64,000 nucleotides of DNA from Oceanospirillaceae bacterium (GTDB lineage Bacteria > Pseudomonadota > Gammaproteobacteria > Pseudomonadales > Balneatricaceae): the NCBI GenBank assembly GCA_013215505.1, contig JABSQZ010000015.1:1-64000 (forward strand), in the 5' to 3' direction. Each line of letters begins with the position of its first letter. The first letter of the stretch is position 1. The notes under the pieces are model-generated. The model was not told the DNA's origin and searched no databases. It saw only the letters and a list, made by a program, of their open reading frames with translations. A program made the translations under genes and the position numbers. This document shows, piece by piece, positions 59,559 through 64,000 of the stretch.

Positions 59559-60923
59559 ATGAAAAAGTTCCTATTATTATTGCAGCGCTCACTGCCGGCC
59601 AGGATGTTATTGTGTTTTAGTTTGGTCAGCACTTGCATCATCATTTTGATCTTCGGTATTTTATTCCATGGATTTTCCTTCCAGTGGAAAAACAATGTCC
59701 GTCCGCACTTTGAGCAGTACTTAGATTATATCAATACCGATATCGGCAACCCGCCCAATCTGGATCGCGCTCAGCAATTGGTAAAACAGTTACCTATCAA
59801 TATCTATATTAAAGGTCCGGATATAAATTACTCGTCGACCGGTATCGACTTTGATTTGACCGAGGTCGAATTTTCTTCCCACCACAACAAGTGGGACGAT
59901 AAACATCATCATAAACCCTACCAGCAAGTTAATAATCGACAAGTGACTTTTGCCGAGTATCAGGATCGTATGGTGATGCGCAATCAAGTAGGCGACTATC
60001 AGATATTTTACGAGCTATCCAACAACAGAGAAAACTCTCGCGATTATGTCTTCGTTTTGTCAATGCTGTTTATCTTGTTGATTATAGCTGGCAGTTTCCT
60101 GGTATTAAAGCGCATGTTACGGCCGGTACAAGACATCAAAAAAGGTGTGCAACTGATGGGACAGGGGCAACTTGACTACCGATTGCCGATTCGCAGCAAC
60201 AATGACCTGGGTGATCTGGCGAATAGCATTAACGCCATGGCGGCCGATATCGAGCAGATGTTAGATGCCAAACGGCAGCTGTTATTAGCTGTTAGCCACG
60301 AGTTGCGCTCACCGCTGACCCGGGCCAAAATTGCCACCCAGATGCTCGAGCAGTCCGTGAATAAAGAGCGCTTGCAGGAAGACCTGATGGAGATGGAAAC
60401 CCTGATCACTGAGATCTTAGAAACGGAGCGGATGAAAACTCCGCACGCTGCCCTAAGTCGCTCACCGGTGCAATTAGATGCTTTAATCCAAAGTGTCATC
60501 GATGAACTGCCCGACAATCATGTCAGCTTGAGTGCCCCCGAGCAGCTTCCGGTTCTGGATCTAGATGAAAATAGAATGCGCCTGTTAATGCGCAATTTGA
60601 TTGGCAACGCCATTCTCCACGGTGGCGATGTTAAGCCGGCTCCCAGTGTGCAGCTAACTTATAGCGGTGAGAAATTGCATATCAAAGTGCGCGACCATGG
60701 TCCGGGTATCTCTGAGGCTGATCTAATGCATGTTACCGAACCTTTTTATCGGGCCGACCCATCGCGAACCCGTAACACCGGAGGCTTTGGTATAGGCTTG
60801 TATCTGTGCAAGCTGATTGCTCAGGCACATGGCGGTGAGTTGCTGATTAGCAGTGAGCTGGGTAGTGGCACTTGTGTGGAAGTGCGATTGCCCGACAACA
60901 GCAAACTGAAATTGCTAAAATAA
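59559..60923 (+). CDS. CpxA-like sensor histidine kinase with His-rich periplasmic loop
   Basis: A 454-residue inner-membrane kinase: TM1 about 16-38, periplasmic domain about 39-162, TM2 about 163-183, HAMP about 184-240, phospho-acceptor H247 in 'VSHELRSPLTRAK', N box 'MRNLIGNAILHG', G boxes 'DHGPGIS' and 'GFGIGLYLC'. The periplasmic region has H108-H109 and H116-H118 within 'HHNKWDDKHHHKP', an unusual cluster suggesting metal or pH sensing. The ATG at 59559 is preferred over a longer frame inside the regulator gene. It is the partner of the adjacent response regulator. Confidence 0.9.
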   Translation: MKKFLLLLQRSLPARMLLCFSLVSTCIIILIFGILFHGFSFQWKNNVRPHFEQYLDYINTDIGNPPNLDRAQQLVKQLPINIYIKGPDINYSSTGIDFDLTEVEFSSHHNKWDDKHHHKPYQQVNNRQVTFAEYQDRMVMRNQVGDYQIFYELSNNRENSRDYVFVLSMLFILLIIAGSFLVLKRMLRPVQDIKKGVQLMGQGQLDYRLPIRSNNDLGDLANSINAMAADIEQMLDAKRQLLLAVSHELRSPLTRAKIATQMLEQSVNKERLQEDLMEMETLITEILETERMKTPHAALSRSPVQLDALIQSVIDELPDNHVSLSAPEQLPVLDLDENRMRLLMRNLIGNAILHGGDVKPAPSVQLTYSGEKLHIKVRDHGPGISEADLMHVTEPFYRADPSRTRNTGGFGIGLYLCKLIAQAHGGELLISSELGSGTCVEVRLPDNSKLKLLK

Positions 60924-61198
60924 TCAGGATACTTGTTCATATTCCAAAAATGCAGAGGCTTTGTCACTGAGGAGTAATGCATTTTGGTTAGAATTTTTGC
61001 AGCGACTATCTGCAAGGTAGGAGTTTGTGCACAGACGACGATTACAGCATTAAAGTTTTGCCAGGGCTGCTGCACTGAAAACTAATAAATCAGCAGGCTG
61101 CAATGACTTTAGTCACCGGGAAATACGCCTGGGGCGCGCCTTAAACTGAGCGGCCTAGCAGATGATCTGCAAAACTGGTTGATCCTGCTGCGCCAGAG
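60924..61198. other. Spacer with no recognisable gene
   Basis: About 275 bases after the kinase gene. One frame gives 'LVDPAAPEMTQTL' in phase with the next small reading frame but is interrupted by stops upstream, so a decayed gene is possible. Confidence 0.4.
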
Positions 61199-61357
61199 AT
61201 GACTCAGACGCTGACGTTAAATGTAAAAAGAGGCAGCGACAGCGACCCGTTTCGTGCCAACATAACTAAAATTACTGCTAAACCAATATTAGAATTTGCG
61301 TTTACTGGTGGAGTTAGGGAACATGTTGTGGGGAGTTTTAATAAGAGAAGAGTTTGA
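61199..61357 (+). CDS. Possible 52-residue gene coupled to the LD-carboxypeptidase gene
   Basis: A short frame 'MTQTLTLNVKRGSDSDPFRA' to 'TGGVREHVVGSFNKKRV', whose TGA overlaps the next ATG as TGATG, an arrangement typical of translational coupling. No family recognised and no strong ribosome site. It could also be the tail of a decayed gene, since the same frame is partly open upstream. Confidence 0.3.
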   Translation: MTQTLTLNVKRGSDSDPFRANITKITAKPILEFAFTGGVREHVVGSFNKRRV

Positions 61358-62253
61358 TGCTTAATAAAAATGATAAAGTTGCAATTATTGCTCCGGCCGC
61401 TCAATTTTGTCACGCCGATCGAATTTTGTTGCAACAGAGCGTTGATTTACTGGAAAGTTGGTCACTGAAAGTAGAAGTTCTGGTTGAGGAGAGCCATCAC
61501 TTTTATCTGGCGGGGACTGATCAGCAGCGCCAGCAGCATTTAAATGCCGTGTTAACTGATGGGCAAATCAAAGCTGTTTTTTGCACCAGAGGCGGCTATG
61601 GTAGTGCCAGACTTTTAGCGGGACTGCCGGATTCAACAACAGTAACCAGTAAAATGCTTATAGGCTGCTCTGATATCAGCGCATTACATCTGGCAATGGC
61701 GGCAAACTACCCGCAAGTTCAGTCTATTCACGGTCCTAATGTCGCGACTAAGCAGTTATTAAATGGCTCTGAAAGTGCCATGCATAATCAAAAATCACTT
61801 TATGACAGTTTATTTGTCTCTCAACAGGCATCTTATAATCTTGATTTTATTACCCCGGGACGTGCTCAAGGGAAGTTAATGGGTGGTTGCTTGTCGTTAA
61901 TTTCTAGCGCCATTGGCACGCCGTATTTTCCCGATTTATCGGAGTCGATCTTGTTACTGGAAGACGTTGGCGAAGCGCCTTACAAAATTGACAGGATGCT
62001 ACAACAGCTGATTAACACCGGTCTGATTGCTGATTTAAAGGGCATTGTATTTGCTGAAATGCATAATTGCACTGACCCCTACAATGATCTGAAGGCTATA
62101 ATTCACGACTTATTTTCCTGCTATAACTTACCTATAGCTTTCGGCCTTAAAACCGGACACGGATTAATTAATAATTCAATCCCACTAGGTTGCAGAGTAA
62201 TCCTGGACAGTGAGGAAGGTAGTTTTTCAATTCAACCACAGTTCGAGTATTAA
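61357..62253 (+). CDS. LD-carboxypeptidase / MccF-like serine peptidase (S66)
   Basis: A 298-residue cytoplasmic peptidase of family S66. The nucleophile Ser lies in 'LIGCSDISALHLA' (GxSD), the Glu in 'LLLEDVGEAPYKID' and the His in 'LKTGHGLINNSIPLG' (GHG), together the S66 triad; 'AVFCTRGGYGSARLL' is the oxyanion/loop block. LdcA trims the terminal D-Ala of murein tetrapeptides for recycling; MccF homologues cleave toxic aminoacyl nucleotides. Length fits LdcA. GAGAAGAG precedes the ATG at 61357. Confidence 0.9.
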   Translation: MLNKNDKVAIIAPAAQFCHADRILLQQSVDLLESWSLKVEVLVEESHHFYLAGTDQQRQQHLNAVLTDGQIKAVFCTRGGYGSARLLAGLPDSTTVTSKMLIGCSDISALHLAMAANYPQVQSIHGPNVATKQLLNGSESAMHNQKSLYDSLFVSQQASYNLDFITPGRAQGKLMGGCLSLISSAIGTPYFPDLSESILLLEDVGEAPYKIDRMLQQLINTGLIADLKGIVFAEMHNCTDPYNDLKAIIHDLFSCYNLPIAFGLKTGHGLINNSIPLGCRVILDSEEGSFSIQPQFEY

Positions 62254-62372
62254 AACTTCGGCTGCTCTTAAACACCCTAACATTGCCAGCAGTCCCCCTG
62301 AGGGAGGACATGCAAGCGCTTTTAGGCTCCGCGGAGTAGCCAGTGGATTTTCTGCTCTGGCCCTCAGAGCTT

Positions 62373-64000
62373 TTATGCCACTTTAAAATGCCCGACAAGT
62401 TGCTTAAGGCTTTCCGACAACTGGGCGATTTCCTCTGTTGCTGTCGCCAGTTGCTGCGCTCCGGCAGAGTTTTCAATCGCTGCCTGGTTAATCTTGTTGA
62501 TAGAGCTGCTGGTTTGCTCTGCCACTGCGCTCTGTTGCTCGGCTGCACTGGCTATCTGTACGTTCATTTCATTGATGGTGGTTACCGCCTCTGATATCTG
62601 CGACAGAGATTGCTCGGCTTGTGTTGATAGATCAACAGTTACAACTGTTGTTGCATGGCCATTTTGCATCGCCTGCACGGAGTTTTTTGCCTCGCTCTTC
62701 AAGCGGCCAGTCATCTGCTGAATTTCAGCAATCGACATTTGCGTGCGACTGGCGAGGGTGCGAACCTCATCGGCGACCACCGCAAAGCCCCGACCTTGCT
62801 CTCCGGCCCGGGCCGCCTCAATCGCGGCATTCAGAGCCAGCAAATTTGTTTGTTCAGCAATAGAGGTAATCACCTCGAGAATAGAATCGACATTTTCGGT
62901 TTCATGATCAAGCCGGGTGATCACAGCCTGGGTATCTTCTATTTCTGCTGCCAGGGTATGGATTGAACCGCTGACCTGATCGACAATAGAGCGTCCGCGG
63001 CTTGCTGCTGTATCAGCCTTACTTGCCGACTCAGCAGCAAGGGCAGCACTTTGTGCGACTTCCTGGACTGTCGCAGACATCTGCTCCATGGCAGCAGAGG
63101 TTTGACTGAGCTCAAGTTCTTGAGCTTGCAGATTGTCAGCTGTCTGTTTTGTCACCGCCGTCATTTCCACTGTTGCGCCAGTTAGTTGCTCCGTTGAGGT
63201 TGCTACTTGAGTGATTATGTCCCGTAAGTTCTGTGTTAGTTTGCGCATAGCAAGCAGCAGTTGACCAGTCTCGTCGTTGGATCTGACATTGACTTCAACA
63301 GTAAGATCTCCCTCTGCAAGTCTATTTGCCGTCGCTACGGCGTGGGCAAGGGGTTTAGTGATGGCACGAGTAATCAGGATGCCCAAAATAATACCTGTAA
63401 TACTTGAAAGCAGGCTTATCAAGATCATGCCTTGCAGTGCAGACTCTTCGTCATGCAGCACTGTTTCCAGTGCGTGGCCGGTCATTGTTTCAACGTTGAC
63501 CAGTACTTCTTCAAGATGGTGATTAATCTTTGTCTGCGCAACTTCAACGTCGTGCACTTCCGCAGCTGTTACTTTCTCGCCGCTTTCCAGTAAATCCATT
63601 AAATGTTCAACTTTGCTTTCATACTGCATATGCTCTTTTTCTATAGAGATAAGATATTTCTCCAGATTCAGCAGTTCAGTGAGTTGTTGGTCAGACAGCG
63701 GATGAGTCTTGGCGATTAACAGAATTGCCTCTCCTTCTTTTATTTCGCGATCGATCTCATCGGCTAAATGTATAACTTGCTGATGCAGCTCAGAAATAGA
63801 CTCGCTTGCATCAGAGACTCCGGCAATACGCATCGCTTTCTCGATTAATATCGCCTTCTCGAGTTGTTTAACAGTAATGTCCGATACTAATTGGATAAGT
63901 GGCATATCTTCTGACTGCACGGTTTTCATTTCGCTGCCAATACCACTGACTTTAATAAAGCCATAAACTGAGCTGATTATTAGCAGGCTAATCAGGATAA
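62373..64000 (-). CDS. Methyl-accepting chemotaxis protein (partial at window edge)
   Basis: The gene is cut by the right edge: the minus-strand frame stays open from 62373 to 64000, and the segment before Met at 63929 reads as the end of TM1 ('[20 protein letters not shown]'). So the real start lies outside. Visible are a helical periplasmic domain, TM2 '[20 protein letters not shown]', HAMP '[20 protein letters not shown]', and the signalling hairpin '[20 protein letters not shown]' with '[17 protein letters not shown]'. It ends 'LVGHFKVA' without a CheR-binding pentapeptide. Ligand unknown. Confidence 0.92.
   Translation of the reverse strand, partial: ILISLLIISSVYGFIKVSGIGSEMKTVQSEDMPLIQLVSDITVKQLEKAILIEKAMRIAGVSDASESISELHQQVIHLADEIDREIKEGEAILLIAKTHPLSDQQLTELLNLEKYLISIEKEHMQYESKVEHLMDLLESGEKVTAAEVHDVEVAQTKINHHLEEVLVNVETMTGHALETVLHDEESALQGMILISLLSSITGIILGILITRAITKPLAHAVATANRLAEGDLTVEVNVRSNDETGQLLLAMRKLTQNLRDIITQVATSTEQLTGATVEMTAVTKQTADNLQAQELELSQTSAAMEQMSATVQEVAQSAALAAESASKADTAASRGRSIVDQVSGSIHTLAAEIEDTQAVITRLDHETENVDSILEVITSIAEQTNLLALNAAIEAARAGEQGRGFAVVADEVRTLASRTQMSIAEIQQMTGRLKSEAKNSVQAMQNGHATTVVTVDLSTQAEQSLSQISEAVTTINEMNVQIASAAEQQSAVAEQTSSSINKINQAAIENSAGAQQLATATEEIAQLSESLKQLVGHFKVA

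Noticed and set aside
1-64000. Prophage, transposase, CRISPR, tRNA or rRNA content
   Set aside because: No integrase, transposase, capsid or Cas-like protein, no regularly spaced repeat-spacer array, and no tRNA or rRNA signature was seen in the window.

Overview
The window looks like a chromosomal segment of a free-living, probably marine, gammaproteobacterium with mid-range GC. The evidence is the gene complement: TrxC and RhlE of gammaproteobacterial type, a Cpx-like envelope stress locus, PdxR/MocR, LysR, AraC and IclR regulators, EamA exporters, and intergenic repeats of the kind common in Alteromonadales/Cellvibrionales-type genomes. The genus cannot be fixed from the sequence alone. 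I see no rRNA, tRNA, CRISPR array, integrase or transposase gene.

Layout. 1-5.4 kb: assorted housekeeping and small genes (BFD-type [2Fe-2S] protein, GFA-family enzyme, AraC/GyrI-like regulator, pyrF, a decayed glutathione S-transferase gene, GrpB, GNAT, EamA exporter). 5.6-14.8 kb: a complete predicted 4-hydroxyproline utilisation locus: a four-gene polar amino acid ABC importer, a proline racemase-family epimerase, an FAD-dependent D-hydroxyproline dehydrogenase, a GntR/FCD regulator, a DapA-family deaminase and an aldehyde dehydrogenase that should deliver 2-oxoglutarate. Shared TGTATNCAAT-like sites lie in both divergent promoter regions. 14.8-20.7 kb: a MocR regulator divergent from two acetyltransferases, an aldo/keto reductase, trxC and rhlE. 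20.7-26.5 kb: a gene-poor, repeat-rich accessory stretch with a thiopurine methyltransferase/MerR pair, a YdjM-like membrane hydrolase, two small membrane proteins and a lone solute-binding protein.

26.5-40.8 kb: a large galactoside operon. A divergent IclR gene and an ABC ATPase face a minus-strand operon of binding protein, two permeases, GH36 alpha-galactosidase, IlvD/Edd dehydratase, SDR dehydrogenase, KDGal kinase, KDPGal aldolase, SMP-30 lactonase and GH42 beta-galactosidase. Together they import alpha/beta-galactosides, cut them in the cytoplasm and burn galactose by the De Ley-Doudoroff route to pyruvate and glyceraldehyde 3-phosphate.

41-57.8 kb: regulators and transporters (NarL-type response regulator, four LysR/AraC regulators, MFS and EamA transporters, GNAT, VOC), two decayed genes, and a 1038-residue three-domain protein (APH kinase, LytM/M23 peptidase, class III aminotransferase). 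Its kinase and aminotransferase halves resemble the hydroxylysine kinase and phosphohydroxylysine phospho-lyase pair. With the hydroxyproline locus this suggests use of collagen-type amino acids. 57.9-61 kb: a Spy/CpxP-like chaperone, a small orphan gene, and a CpxR/CpxA-like pair whose sensor has a His-rich periplasmic loop, preceded by a CpxR-box-like tandem repeat. 61-64 kb: an LD-carboxypeptidase and a chemotaxis receptor cut by the window edge.

The strongest unexplained signals are non-coding: heptanucleotide tandem repeats of one family at four places, three of them directly at gene 3' ends; a large inverted-repeat element with a second partial copy 10 kb away; and two further dispersed intergenic repeat families in the 20-26 kb region.
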